Below are positions 7,643 through 15,904 of a stretch of 64,000 nt of DNA, in pieces. Both the position numbers and the translations under genes were made by a program. How positions within the stretch are numbered: position 1 is the first letter of the stretch; every line of letters starts with the position of its first letter. The notes under the pieces were generated by a model. The model saw only the letters and a program-made list of their open reading frames with translations, did not search any database and had not been told where the DNA came from. This stretch comes from WVZH01 sp034430425 (GTDB lineage: Bacteria > Chloroflexota > Anaerolineae > Anaerolineales > E44-bin32), in the NCBI GenBank assembly GCA_034430425.1, contig DAOUEK010000020.1, forward strand, positions 1-64,000, written 5' to 3'.

Positions 7643-8854
7643 TTATTCCTCTTCAAACAGTAGTTCGATCGCAGCTTCAAGTTGGGTGTCGTTGTCCGCT
7701 TCCCAATCTTCCAGGGTCAATGTGACTTCCACATCGGGTATGAGGCCCTGTCCGTGGATCAAGCGATCGTTGGGTGTGTACCATTGTGCGATCGTCACTC
7801 GAACGGCACCCTGGTCTGAAGATAGAGCGATCCATTGCTGCACAGAGCCTTTGCCGAATGTGGTCTCACCTACAAGGATGCCGCGTTCATAGTCCTGAAT
7901 TGCCCCAGCGACGATTTCGGATGCAGATGCCGAACCCGCATTTACGAGAACGATCAGGGGAATATCAGTGGCCAGACCACCTTGCCTGGCTTTATAGCTT
8001 TCTTCGGTGCCATCGCCGAATCGCTCGGTAACGACCACGCCTTCATCGATGAATTCCGAAGTCACATCGATGGCGCTGAACAGATAGCCGCCTGCATTGT
8101 TGCGCAGATCCAGGATCAGGCCGCGTGTGTCTTCATCAATGAGTTCGGCCAACATGGCGCGTAAATCATCTGCAGTCGTCTCGGCAAACGAGAATAATTG
8201 GATATATACGATCCCATCTTCGAGTTTCTCTCCCTCAACGGTTGGGATGACGATGTGGGCACGTTCGATATCAAATTCGAGCAACTCCGTTTCGCCTTTG
8301 CGATAGATCGTAAGATGAACCATCGTTCCTGCCGGTCCCAGGATGCGCTGGATGACCAGGTTGCCGTCGATGCCGGTCATATCTTCTCCATCGATGGCGA
8401 TGACCTCGTCGCCTGGCTGTAAACCTACCTCTTCGGCAGGAGAACCTGGAATGGGGGCGAGGATTGTCAGGTACTCCGTATCTGTGTCGACCCAAGCACC
8501 GATTCCTTCATAGCCTTCCAGCGTGGCGTTGGCTTGTTCGAACTCGATTGGGTCCATGTATGAAGAGTGAGGATCGCCGAGAGAATCGACCAATCCACTG
8601 ATTGAACCCTGCATCAGCGCCGCATCGTCCAGGGGCTGCTCGACGTAATACTCGTGGAGGATGTCCCATGCTTCCCAATACGGCTCGAATAGAACCTGCA
8701 TCTCCTCGGGGGAGATGTCTTCGCAGAATGATGCTTGCGGATCTGCATCCGTGCTAATATTGATGCCCATCGCCAGGCCAACAGCGAACAACGCCGCGGC
8801 TAAAATCGCGCTGACAAGTGCACCAAGTAAGAACATACTCACTTTCGAAGACAT
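7643..8854 (-). CDS. S41 family C-terminal processing protease (CtpA-like)
   Basis: 403 residues. An N-terminal signal-anchor (about residues 5-32) places it outside the cytoplasmic membrane. A PDZ domain follows (GSPAEEVGLQPGDEVIAIDG), then the S41 catalytic domain. The dyad is Ser310 in NAGSASASEI and Lys335 in FGKGSVQ, 25 residues apart as in known CtpA enzymes. The substrate-binding LDLRNNAGG is present. The ATG at 8854 is chosen for AGGAGGAG seven bases upstream; the frame continues 8 more codons. It would cleave C-terminal tails of exported proteins; the targets are unknown. Confidence 0.93.
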   Translation of the reverse strand: MSSKVSMFLLGALVSAILAAALFAVGLAMGINISTDADPQASFCEDISPEEMQVLFEPYWEAWDILHEYYVEQPLDDAALMQGSISGLVDSLGDPHSSYMDPIEFEQANATLEGYEGIGAWVDTDTEYLTILAPIPGSPAEEVGLQPGDEVIAIDGEDMTGIDGNLVIQRILGPAGTMVHLTIYRKGETELLEFDIERAHIVIPTVEGEKLEDGIVYIQLFSFAETTADDLRAMLAELIDEDTRGLILDLRNNAGGYLFSAIDVTSEFIDEGVVVTERFGDGTEESYKARQGGLATDIPLIVLVNAGSASASEIVAGAIQDYERGILVGETTFGKGSVQQWIALSSDQGAVRVTIAQWYTPNDRLIHGQGLIPDVEVTLTLEDWEADNDTQLEAAIELLFEEE

Positions 8855-8906
8855 TGTTACACTCCTCCTGCGCAACACTCGCAGGTATGTTAAACCATAA
8901 CACGAC

Positions 8907-8912
8907 AGTATA
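8907..8912 (-). promoter_or_regulatory. candidate -10 element upstream of the S41 protease gene
   Basis: On the minus strand TATACT lies about 53 bases before the ATG; a -35-like TTTACG stands at a short 15-base spacing. The rest of 8855-9033 shows no other signal. Confidence 0.35.
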
Positions 8913-9033
8913 AGAATAATGTGAATACGTAAAGGTGATGATAATATAGATTTGTCGCCAAGAATGGCAGCTCTTTGGACTTCATTGCAGGCTCAGCTAC
9001 AATCATTTTTGTTCCGCAAAAAGTAAAACCGAT

Positions 9034-9852
9034 TCACGAATTATCCAAACCGCACTTCTTCAACCAGGTGGCGATGAAGTCATCGTATTCTTCGGTTCCC
9101 GCCTTCTCGGTATATTCCAGAATCGCCATTCCGTCGAGTGGGTAGAGTGGGTGGCACGAACTCGGCCAGGCACCCTCAGGCAGCTCGACAACGGCATCGA
9201 CAACTGGTCCAAGTATTTGTGCTTTTTCCAGTTTGGGTGAAATTTTCTCTGCTGTGATGATAACCTTGTCTGCGATGAGAGCGAGTTCTTCGTCAACGCC
9301 CTTATTCCCGCCAATCGTGGCGTTCCCATCCGGATCGGCTTCGAGTGCATGAATGACGGCGAGATCACAGGTGATGGCGGGAAATGCGGTGAGTATCTCG
9401 CCACTATAAGGATCCACGATTTCCTTTACATCCGGACGCAGTCTAGGTAAATCGGTACCTTGCCAGGCTGTGGACGGCAGGAAGCCGATATTCGACATCG
9501 CAGCACGAATGCCGCAGGCGAGACTGGCTTCGGTTTCTTCGATGATTTCGATGACGCCATCACCGGCTGCCGAAGTGAAATTCGGGGCAAGACCGAATGC
9601 CTCCAATCCGAAGTAGCAGGAACGCACTTTTGATACCATACCGGCGCCTACAAGCAAATCGCTTTCGATGCCAGCTGTAAAACAAAGCAGGTTTATTTCA
9701 TCCGGGGTTTGCTCCCGTTGATATCGCGCTAATAAAGCGAGAGCGAACATTATGGGTCGGCGATAGAGCGTTATCCCGCCGAAAGCGATCGTGCAGCCTT
9801 TCTTCGGAACGAGGTCAACCACCTGGTGCAGTGTTTGCAGTTTATTGGCCAT
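9034..9852 (-). CDS. CoA-transferase family I, subunit A-like (GctA-like)
   Basis: 272 residues. The fold and motifs match subunit A of glutaconate/3-oxoacid CoA-transferases: TIAFGGITLYRRP near the N-terminus, a Gly-rich SAAGDGVIEI segment, and PDGNATIGGNKGVDEELA. Subunit A lacks the catalytic Glu, which sits in subunit B, and no B subunit gene is adjacent. The start at 9852 has AAGGAG upstream; the frame extends 14 codons further. The gene overlaps the tiny membrane protein gene by 11 bases. Either B is encoded elsewhere or the protein has a different role. Confidence 0.8.
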   Translation of the reverse strand: MANKLQTLHQVVDLVPKKGCTIAFGGITLYRRPIMFALALLARYQREQTPDEINLLCFTAGIESDLLVGAGMVSKVRSCYFGLEAFGLAPNFTSAAGDGVIEIIEETEASLACGIRAAMSNIGFLPSTAWQGTDLPRLRPDVKEIVDPYSGEILTAFPAITCDLAVIHALEADPDGNATIGGNKGVDEELALIADKVIITAEKISPKLEKAQILGPVVDAVVELPEGAWPSSCHPLYPLDGMAILEYTEKAGTEEYDDFIATWLKKCGLDNS

Positions 9853-10081
9853 CGTGGGTCGTGTTCTCCTTTTCAATAACGGCGTCGAGATCAATTAAAT
9901 TCCTTCGCAGTTCGTCGATCGCTTCCTGCTCATCGTGCCAGGGAGATTTTATTTGCTTAAGTGGATTGCTTGACGACTTCAAACCACGACGAAACAAGGG
10001 TGCCATTATCGCGAAGTTGACAAGCAGCACCAGCAGAATCGCTGCACATACTATTCCAGTGCCATCATTGAAAGAATCCAT
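9842..10081 (-). CDS. small single-pass membrane protein
   Basis: 79 residues, no family recognised. One hydrophobic helix (about residues 9-29, GIVCAAILLVLLVNFAIMAP) is followed by basic residues RRGLK and a charged, probably helical C-terminus with many Glu, Asp and Arg. It sits one base after the HAD gene stop and overlaps the CoA-transferase start by 11 bases, which is the spacing of a real, coupled gene. Function unknown. Confidence 0.65.
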   Translation of the reverse strand: MDSFNDGTGIVCAAILLVLLVNFAIMAPLFRRGLKSSSNPLKQIKSPWHDEQEAIDELRRNLIDLDAVIEKENTTHDGQ

Positions 10082-10082
10082 T

Positions 10083-10727
10083 TCAATCCATCAACTCGAC
10101 TACCGTATCGAGAAGGTCTGTAATACGCTGTACATGATAATCAACATTGGCGGGCTTTCGTTTATTTCCGACCAAAACGGTTTTCATACCGAGTGTTGCT
10201 GCAGGAAGGAGATTGTCAACGCGGTCGTCGAGAAATAAGCAGTTTCCCGGGTTGCTGGTTTCGGTAATCTCCATTGCACGGGTGTAGGCTTGCGGGATCG
10301 GCTTGTTGATAAAATCGAGTGCAACGATATCGATGATGGTTTCGATATTGGACTCAATCCCCAGAATATTGAGAACGCGTTTGGAATGGCCGGTGTTGGA
10401 ATTGGTGAACACGATTTTTCGCTGTTGAATCCGCGCCAACATTTTTTGCAGATCTGGATCCGGATGGAGGAAGTTTTCCAATGGGACTTCGTGAACATAT
10501 TCCAAATATTCCTGTGGGTTGATTTGATAATTGGCGATCAATCCATTTAATGTCGTGCCATAGAAATGTAAATACTCATCTCGCAGGCTGGAAACATGCT
10601 GCTCAGCGATGTTCAACCGCTGGATCATAAATGCGTTGATTCGCTCCCCGATCGCTTCCCATAATCCATTCGTGTTTGGGTAGAGTGTATCGTCGAGATC
10701 AAAGAAAATTGTGTGGATTGTGGTCAT
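10083..10727 (-). CDS. HAD-superfamily pyrimidine 5'-nucleotidase-like phosphatase
   Basis: 214 residues. HAD motifs in order: DLDDTLYP (nucleophile Asp and acid Asp), FTNSN (motif II), a Lys in the NKPIPQAY segment (motif III) and LFLDDRVDN (motif IV). The DLDDTLYP form and the helical cap between motifs I and II are those of the Sdt1/pyrimidine 5'-nucleotidase branch, which dephosphorylates nucleotides or pyridoxal phosphate-like compounds. The ATG at 10727 has AAGGA upstream; a TTG seven codons earlier is possible. First gene of a three-gene operon behind a strong promoter. Confidence 0.88.
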   Translation of the reverse strand: MTTIHTIFFDLDDTLYPNTNGLWEAIGERINAFMIQRLNIAEQHVSSLRDEYLHFYGTTLNGLIANYQINPQEYLEYVHEVPLENFLHPDPDLQKMLARIQQRKIVFTNSNTGHSKRVLNILGIESNIETIIDIVALDFINKPIPQAYTRAMEITETSNPGNCLFLDDRVDNLLPAATLGMKTVLVGNKRKPANVDYHVQRITDLLDTVVELMD

Positions 10728-10769
10728 GCCAAGGTTGTCCTTCAACAACGATTTTTACACAACTCCGGC

Positions 10770-10798
10770 AGTATAGGTGTTGAGCTGGAGGGTGTCAA
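10770..10798 (-). promoter_or_regulatory. promoter of the HAD / membrane protein / CoA-transferase operon
   Basis: Minus strand: TTGACA (10793-10798), 17-base spacer, TATACT (10770-10775). This is the best -35/-10 match in the window. Expected start near 10763, 36 bases before the ATG. It is divergent from the mutL promoter. Confidence 0.8.
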
Positions 10799-10814
10799 CG
10801 CATTGTCTCGAGGT

Positions 10815-10820
10815 TATAAT
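10815..10820 (+). promoter_or_regulatory. -10 element of mutL, probably leaderless
   Basis: TATAAT at 10815-10820 ends only 11 bases before the mutL ATG at 10832. Transcription would start at or within a few bases of the ATG. No Shine-Dalgarno is present, in agreement with a leaderless message. The -35 region is poor. Confidence 0.55.
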
Positions 10821-10831
10821 CTAAACCCACG

Positions 10832-12571
10832 ATGAAGAAATCAATGCCTATCGCGATTTTACCCGAAGAAGTTGCCTCTGCGATTGCCGCTGGAGAAGTC
10901 GTTGAGCGGCCGGTTTCGGTGGTCAAGGAATTGGTCGAAAACGCGCTTGACGCTTCTGCGCGTTCGATCGAAATCACGGTGGAACGAGGAGGGAGTGGCT
11001 TAATCGAAGTCGTGGACGATGGCATCGGTATACCTCGCCAGGAAGTGCCGCTGGCAATCGCCCGTTTCGCCACATCGAAGTTGAGAACGGCTGAAGATTT
11101 ATTTGCCATTCAAACCCTCGGATTTCGAGGTGAGGCGCTTTCCTCCATCGGTGCAGTCTCGCGCTTCGAACTCATTTCGAGAGCGGCAGAGGATGGAACG
11201 GGAAGCCGCTTGATCGTCGAGGGTGGACATTCGAGCGACTTGCAATCTGTTGGCTCACCACAGGGCACAATCGTGCGTGTGCGTGATCTCTTCTTCAACG
11301 TTCCTGCACGAAAGAAATTTCTAAAGACCGAAACAACGGAGCGCAGACGGATTTCCGCTCTTGTGACTCGATATGCATTGGCCTATCCCGAGGTACGCTT
11401 CAGATTATCACAGGAAGGGCGTGATGCATTCCAGAGTTCAGGCAAAGGGGATCGCAGAGAAATATTAGCAGCGATCTACGACGTGGAGAAAGCCAGGGAA
11501 TTGATCGCTATTCCCGAAATCAGCGGCACGCCTTTTCGTATTCAGGGGTTCATCAGCCCGCCGTCGATTCATCGCGGCAATCGACGAGAATTGACGTTCT
11601 TTGTCAATGGACGATGGGTGCAAGATTCAAGTCTCTCGGCTGCTGTGGTTCAGGCCTATCATGCCTTGCTTATGGTTGGACGATACCCAATGGCCGTGCT
11701 GTTCCTCGATCTCTCACCTGACGCCGTCGATGTGAATGTACATCCTGCAAAAGCCGAAGTACGCTTTCGTGAACAGGATGTGGTCTTTTCGGTGGTTCAA
11801 CGCGTGGTTCGTTCGACATTGTTAGGCCAGGCACCGGCGCCGGCGATCGGATTGGGTGCAAGCTCCATCAGAGGATCTTGGGAGGAATCCGATTCATCAG
11901 TACATAGCGATTGGCAGCTTGCGCAGCGATTGGTTGAGGCGCAAGAAGTCGGTGGTGGAATCCGGCTTCAATCTGCCTTGCCGGTCGGCAGCCTGCCGTT
12001 GTTGAGAGCCGTTGGGCAAATTGGGGCTGCATATCTCGTCGCTGAAGGACCGGATGGGCTTTACCTGGTTGATCAACATGCGGCGCATGAACGGATCCTC
12101 TTCGAGGCATTGATGCAGGCATTCGAGCAGGGACAGGTTGAGGTTCAAGCCCTGCTCAAACCACTGGTTGTGACCTTCCCGCTTGAACAAAGTGAACTGA
12201 TCGACCAACAATTCGAGGTGCTCCAGCATATTGGTTTGGATGTGGAACCTTTTGGACAGCGAACATATCGATTGCGCGCTATTCCGGCGATGTTTGTATC
12301 AGCTGACCCAGAGAAAATTCTTCGATCCGTCGTGGAAGATTTCGAAGAGGATGAAACGCCCTTGGCCAAGGAAACAGAGGCAAAACTTGCGGCGCGTGCA
12401 TGCAAACGTGCAGCGATAAAAGCAGGTCAGGTCCTTTCAATGCAAGAGCAGCAAAAGCTGCTCTGTGATCTCGAAGGTTGTCGCCTCCCGCGGACTTGCC
12501 CACACGGCAGACCGACTATGATTCATCTTTCCGTTGAAGCACTTGAACGCCAGTTTGGACGAAGAGGTTGA
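10832..12571 (+). CDS. mutL: DNA mismatch repair protein MutL
   Basis: 579 residues. The N-terminal GHKL ATPase (about 1-330) shows ENALDA, DDGIGI, TSKL and GFRGEAL. The C-terminal dimerisation domain carries the endonuclease motif DQHAAHERILFE (from residue 414) and the late CPHGRP motif. It is therefore the nicking type of MutL found in bacteria without MutH. An alternative ATG four codons in (10844) matches the usual MPI start equally well. MutS is not in the window. It is convergent with the histidine kinase gene (19-base gap). Confidence 0.95.
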   Translation: MKKSMPIAILPEEVASAIAAGEVVERPVSVVKELVENALDASARSIEITVERGGSGLIEVVDDGIGIPRQEVPLAIARFATSKLRTAEDLFAIQTLGFRGEALSSIGAVSRFELISRAAEDGTGSRLIVEGGHSSDLQSVGSPQGTIVRVRDLFFNVPARKKFLKTETTERRRISALVTRYALAYPEVRFRLSQEGRDAFQSSGKGDRREILAAIYDVEKARELIAIPEISGTPFRIQGFISPPSIHRGNRRELTFFVNGRWVQDSSLSAAVVQAYHALLMVGRYPMAVLFLDLSPDAVDVNVHPAKAEVRFREQDVVFSVVQRVVRSTLLGQAPAPAIGLGASSIRGSWEESDSSVHSDWQLAQRLVEAQEVGGGIRLQSALPVGSLPLLRAVGQIGAAYLVAEGPDGLYLVDQHAAHERILFEALMQAFEQGQVEVQALLKPLVVTFPLEQSELIDQQFEVLQHIGLDVEPFGQRTYRLRAIPAMFVSADPEKILRSVVEDFEEDETPLAKETEAKLAARACKRAAIKAGQVLSMQEQQKLLCDLEGCRLPRTCPHGRPTMIHLSVEALERQFGRRG

Positions 12572-12590
12572 GTCCGAGTGAGGTATTATT

Positions 12591-13826
12591 CTAACTTGAG
12601 GTTGTTCCTTGCGGGATGGGTAATTGCAGTCGAAAAATACTTCCCTTTCCGACTTGGCTTTCAACTTCAATGTCTCCATTGTGGTTGCGGGCGATCCGTT
12701 TGGCGATCACCAAGCCCAATCCCGTGCCTTTGACATTGTTTTCCTGGTCCGGAACACGGTAAAAACGTTCGAAAATGTGGGGCAAGCTTATTGCTGGAAT
12801 ACCACATCCGGTGTCTTTCACGGAGAAAACCAGTGAGTCTTTGTCACGCTGCAGGGATAGCATTACCTGGCCGTTTTCGTGATTGTATTTTATCGCATTG
12901 GTGAGCAGGTTCAACACAACCTGTTTCAATCGATTACGGTCACCATGGACAGGATTGAGGTTACGTTCGAAGTCGGTTTTCAAAGTTACTTTTCGCTCGT
13001 CGGCTTGCGGGCGGACAAGCTCCAAACACTCCACAACCAAGCCCTCGAGGTGAACGGGTTCCCTTTCGAATTTCGCTCGACCGGATTCCAGACGCGCCAA
13101 TTCCAAAAAGTCGGTCGTCATTTCGTTAAGTCGCTGGACCTCGCCGAATATCGTCTTACTGAGTTTGCCGCTTTGTTCCGGGGCGAGATCCGGTCTCTGC
13201 ATAAGATGCGCAGCTGCGAGAAGCGCGGCCAAAGGCGTTCTTAGTTCGTGTACCATTTCGGCGATTAGATCGCTCTGTTGGAATAATCGTGTGTTTTCGA
13301 TGGCGATTGCGGCCTGAGCGGCAAGCGATCGAAGTATCAATTGATCGTCTTCAGTGAAAGTTCCTTGTTCTTTGTTGAGCACTTCGATCACACCGATAGT
13401 TTTATCTTTGGTTTGTAAGGGTACACCGAGGATCGATCGGGTGAGAAAATCCGTCTGTAGGTCGATGTCGGCGAAGAATCGGGAATCTGCTTTGGTGTCC
13501 TCAACGAGTAGCGGTTCCTGGTTGGAGTAGATCCATCCTGCGATGCTGTTGTTCGTCGGTACTACGGATCGACTGAACCCTTCTTTGAGCGGTCCGGTTG
13601 CCGCTTCGAAGTACAGGTGGTTGGTTTGCGGATCGTACAACAGAATCGACGAAGCTTCGCTGGTCGTTAGCTCGCGCGCAACTTCGGCAATATGCTGCAG
13701 CAACGTCTCTTGATCCAGGGTGGATACCAATTCCGAACTGACTTCAAGGAGACGCGCGTAGCGTTTCAAGAGTCTTGGATAATTTCGGATCGCTGATTCA
13801 TCTTTTGCTGAACGGGGATTATTCAT
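12591..13826 (-). CDS. GAF-domain sensor histidine kinase (soluble)
   Basis: 411 residues with no membrane segment, so it senses a cytoplasmic signal. A coiled N-terminal stretch leads into a GAF domain (about 30-175, ending in AAQAAIAIENTRLF). HisKA follows with H-box EMVHELRTPL, then the HATPase_c domain with NLLTNAIKY (N), DTGCGIP (G1) and GTGLGLVIAK (G2). All kinase residues are intact. The ATG overlaps the stop of the sirtuin gene by 8 bases. Its natural partner is the receiver of the CpaE fusion at the head of the operon, or the atypical kinase transcribed divergently. Confidence 0.92.
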   Translation of the reverse strand: MNNPRSAKDESAIRNYPRLLKRYARLLEVSSELVSTLDQETLLQHIAEVARELTTSEASSILLYDPQTNHLYFEAATGPLKEGFSRSVVPTNNSIAGWIYSNQEPLLVEDTKADSRFFADIDLQTDFLTRSILGVPLQTKDKTIGVIEVLNKEQGTFTEDDQLILRSLAAQAAIAIENTRLFQQSDLIAEMVHELRTPLAALLAAAHLMQRPDLAPEQSGKLSKTIFGEVQRLNEMTTDFLELARLESGRAKFEREPVHLEGLVVECLELVRPQADERKVTLKTDFERNLNPVHGDRNRLKQVVLNLLTNAIKYNHENGQVMLSLQRDKDSLVFSVKDTGCGIPAISLPHIFERFYRVPDQENNVKGTGLGLVIAKRIARNHNGDIEVESQVGKGSIFRLQLPIPQGTTSS

Positions 13827-14610
13827 TTTGTTCACCAAGCACTCCATCTGCAAGATTGGGAAGAATGGTTTCCACATCGTCGTGAAAAACAGCATCTGCG
13901 CGTTCATCAAGGTACGTGGGTGTGTGATTTACAATGATCAGCCTCGCTCCGGTGTTAAGTGGTTTGATGGGAAGCATGGCTGCGGGGGTCACTTGAAGCG
14001 ACGACCCGGCGATGAGGATCAAATCACTCTTGGAGAGCAGTTTCTCAGCGGAATGTATGACATCATAGGGTAGCTGTTCTCCAAAAAGGACCGCGTTGGG
14101 TTTGAGTACTCCGCCACACCGGGTGCAAAGCGGGATATCACCGTTTTGTACAAACGCCTTCAGGATTTCTGCTGTATCGAACATTTCAAAACAGGCGACG
14201 CAGGTTGCCTGACGCAGGTGGCCGTGCAATTCGAGTATGTTAATCGATCCTGCTCGATGATGAAGTGCGTCAATGTTCTGCGTGATGATGCCGGTGAGAT
14301 AACCGGCTTTCTCGAGACGCGCAAGCGCAATGTGGGCAGAATTTGGTTTTGCATCCCGGATTAATTTTGCCAGCGGGTGAATCCAGTCGTAGAATTTGCT
14401 CGGATTATGCCGAAAAGCAGTCAGTGAAGCAACTTCCATTGGATCGTATCTTTCCCACAATCCGGAATGGGGGGAACGGAAATCCGGGATGCCTGAAGGT
14501 GTCGATATGCCAGCGCCGGTAATCGCAACCGTACGTTTTGATTTTTTTAGAAGCGAAATCGCCGCTCGAAGGAGGTGCTCAAGTCCATCAGACTTCACGA
14601 CGGGTCTCAA
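13819..14610 (-). CDS. Sir2-family NAD-dependent protein deacylase (sirtuin)
   Basis: 263 residues. Visible are GAGIS (32-36) and IPDFRS for NAD binding, TQNID (110-114), catalytic His129 in ELHGH, four zinc cysteines (137, 140, 162, 165), and IAGSSLQVTPA near the C-terminus. It removes acyl groups from lysine using NAD+. The start is a TTG that overlaps the stop of the upstream fusion gene (TTGA); a GTG four codons later is the alternative. The stop overlaps the next ATG. The enzyme is thus locked, at the level of translation, between a receiver protein and a kinase. Confidence 0.93.
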   Translation of the reverse strand: MRPVVKSDGLEHLLRAAISLLKKSKRTVAITGAGISTPSGIPDFRSPHSGLWERYDPMEVASLTAFRHNPSKFYDWIHPLAKLIRDAKPNSAHIALARLEKAGYLTGIITQNIDALHHRAGSINILELHGHLRQATCVACFEMFDTAEILKAFVQNGDIPLCTRCGGVLKPNAVLFGEQLPYDVIHSAEKLLSKSDLILIAGSSLQVTPAAMLPIKPLNTGARLIIVNHTPTYLDERADAVFHDDVETILPNLADGVLGEQNE

Positions 14611-15755
14611 TTTTTAATACGTTCGAGATGCTGGGAAAGGAATTTCGACAACTTGCGAATTTGATCGGATGCGAGGCTGTCTGGATGGGCGAGGATTAAT
14701 GGCTTCGAATCGGTAGCGGCTTGATAGGCCAAATCCGGTGCAGGGGAAACGATTCCGGCCAGTTCGATATCAATTTCATTTTCAACCTGCCGCCAAGGGA
14801 TTTGCAGTTTTGAACGAACCCGGTTGATCAGCGCGAGATAGATCTTTTCCCGCGAGATGCCATTCGCAGATAATTCTTGCAGGAGCGATCTTCCCAGGAC
14901 ATTGGACGGAAAGACAGGTTCAACCACGAGGATCAGGCGGTCGCAAATTGTCAATATCGGTTTGATGTATGGGTGCATCGAACATCCCAGATCGAGCACG
15001 ACAGTTTTGCACATTGAAGAGAGATTCGCGACGATCGCTTCCATTTGTGCGACAGATTGCTCCAACTCAACATCGTTTGGAGCGTGGGATGCAACCAGCA
15101 GCCGAATTCCGGAAGCGTGGCTGATGATTTCGCTCTCGACGGATCGCAAATGGATGTCCTTTAATGATCGGTTCAATAAATTGGTTAAACCGGAGGTATT
15201 CGCAATTCCCAGCTCGAGGGCAACGGTTCCATGCCCGGGGTTGAGCTCAGCGAAAATCACATCGTCGCCGTTTTGTTGTAAGGCGATGCTGGCATTCAAG
15301 GCGAGTGTTGTCGTACCGATGCCGCCTCGTGCGCCCAGAAATGCAATCGTCCTTGCTTTCTCCGATAGGGTAGTTATTGTTTGCGATGCCCGACTCAAGA
15401 CGGCTTTAATGTGCGCAGTCAACTCTGCTGGATGGGTAGGTTTGGTTAAATAATCGTCGACACCGGCCTCGAATCCCGCGACCTTGTCGTCGACCATAGT
15501 TTTTGCAGTGAACATGATGATTGGGATGTGCGTTAATGATGGATCGGCTCTCAGTCGGCGCGTTACTTCATACCCATCCATGTCTGGCATCATGATGTCG
15601 AGCAGAATCAGTTGAGGCGTTTCTTCCTTGGCTCTTTCGATACCCAGGGCTCCATTGCTCGCCACAACAATCTCGTAGCCATGGCGCTCGAGCATCAAGC
15701 CAACGAGTTTTAACGTATCAACGTCGTCATCAATGATTAGGATCTTTTCTGTCAT
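14607..15755 (-). CDS. response regulator receiver fused to CpaE/TadZ-like ATPase domain
   Basis: 382 residues. Residues 1-122 form an intact receiver: acidic pair Asp9-Asp10, phospho-acceptor Asp53 (LILLDIMMPD), Lys105 (LTKP). Residues 135-380 form a MinD/CpaE-type P-loop ATPase. The loop reads GARGGIGTTTLA (141-152), where both lysines expected in a deviant Walker A (KGGxGKT) are replaced. This agrees with CpaE/TadZ proteins, which often have altered loops. VVLDLG gives the Walker B-like strand. The family localises secretion or pilus machinery at cell poles. No tad/cpa genes are nearby, so the target is open. It has its own promoter at 15795-15823. Confidence 0.9.
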   Translation of the reverse strand: MTEKILIIDDDVDTLKLVGLMLERHGYEIVVASNGALGIERAKEETPQLILLDIMMPDMDGYEVTRRLRADPSLTHIPIIMFTAKTMVDDKVAGFEAGVDDYLTKPTHPAELTAHIKAVLSRASQTITTLSEKARTIAFLGARGGIGTTTLALNASIALQQNGDDVIFAELNPGHGTVALELGIANTSGLTNLLNRSLKDIHLRSVESEIISHASGIRLLVASHAPNDVELEQSVAQMEAIVANLSSMCKTVVLDLGCSMHPYIKPILTICDRLILVVEPVFPSNVLGRSLLQELSANGISREKIYLALINRVRSKLQIPWRQVENEIDIELAGIVSPAPDLAYQAATDSKPLILAHPDSLASDQIRKLSKFLSQHLERIKN

Positions 15756-15794
15756 TCCGGGTGCTCCATTTGTGATTTTTCCCCGGTTGATGGC

Positions 15795-15823
15795 AGTCTA
15801 GCATAAAGCGATATTGGAGGCAA
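15795..15823 (-). promoter_or_regulatory. promoter of the receiver-CpaE / sirtuin / kinase operon
   Basis: Minus strand: TTGCCT (15818-15823), 17-base spacer ending in TGC, TAGACT (15795-15800). It faces away from the promoter at 15844-15872; the two -35 boxes are 20 bases apart. Confidence 0.65.
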
Positions 15824-15843
15824 GAAGTGATCCGGCATTTCGT

Positions 15844-15872
15844 TTGGAGTAGTGAATCCGGGATGCTATAAT
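15844..15872 (+). promoter_or_regulatory. promoter of the large membrane kinase gene
   Basis: TTGGAG (15844-15849), 17-base spacer ending in TGC, TATAAT (15867-15872). Expected start near 15880. The ATG at 15905 has GAGG five bases upstream. Confidence 0.75.
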
Positions 15873-15904
15873 GCTCCAAGTTCATTTTTTCCTTCGAGGC
15901 AGCG

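Noticed and set aside
10780..10785. TTGAGC as -35 of mutL
   Set aside because: The distance to TATAAT at 10815 is 29 bases, too long for a sigma70-type promoter.
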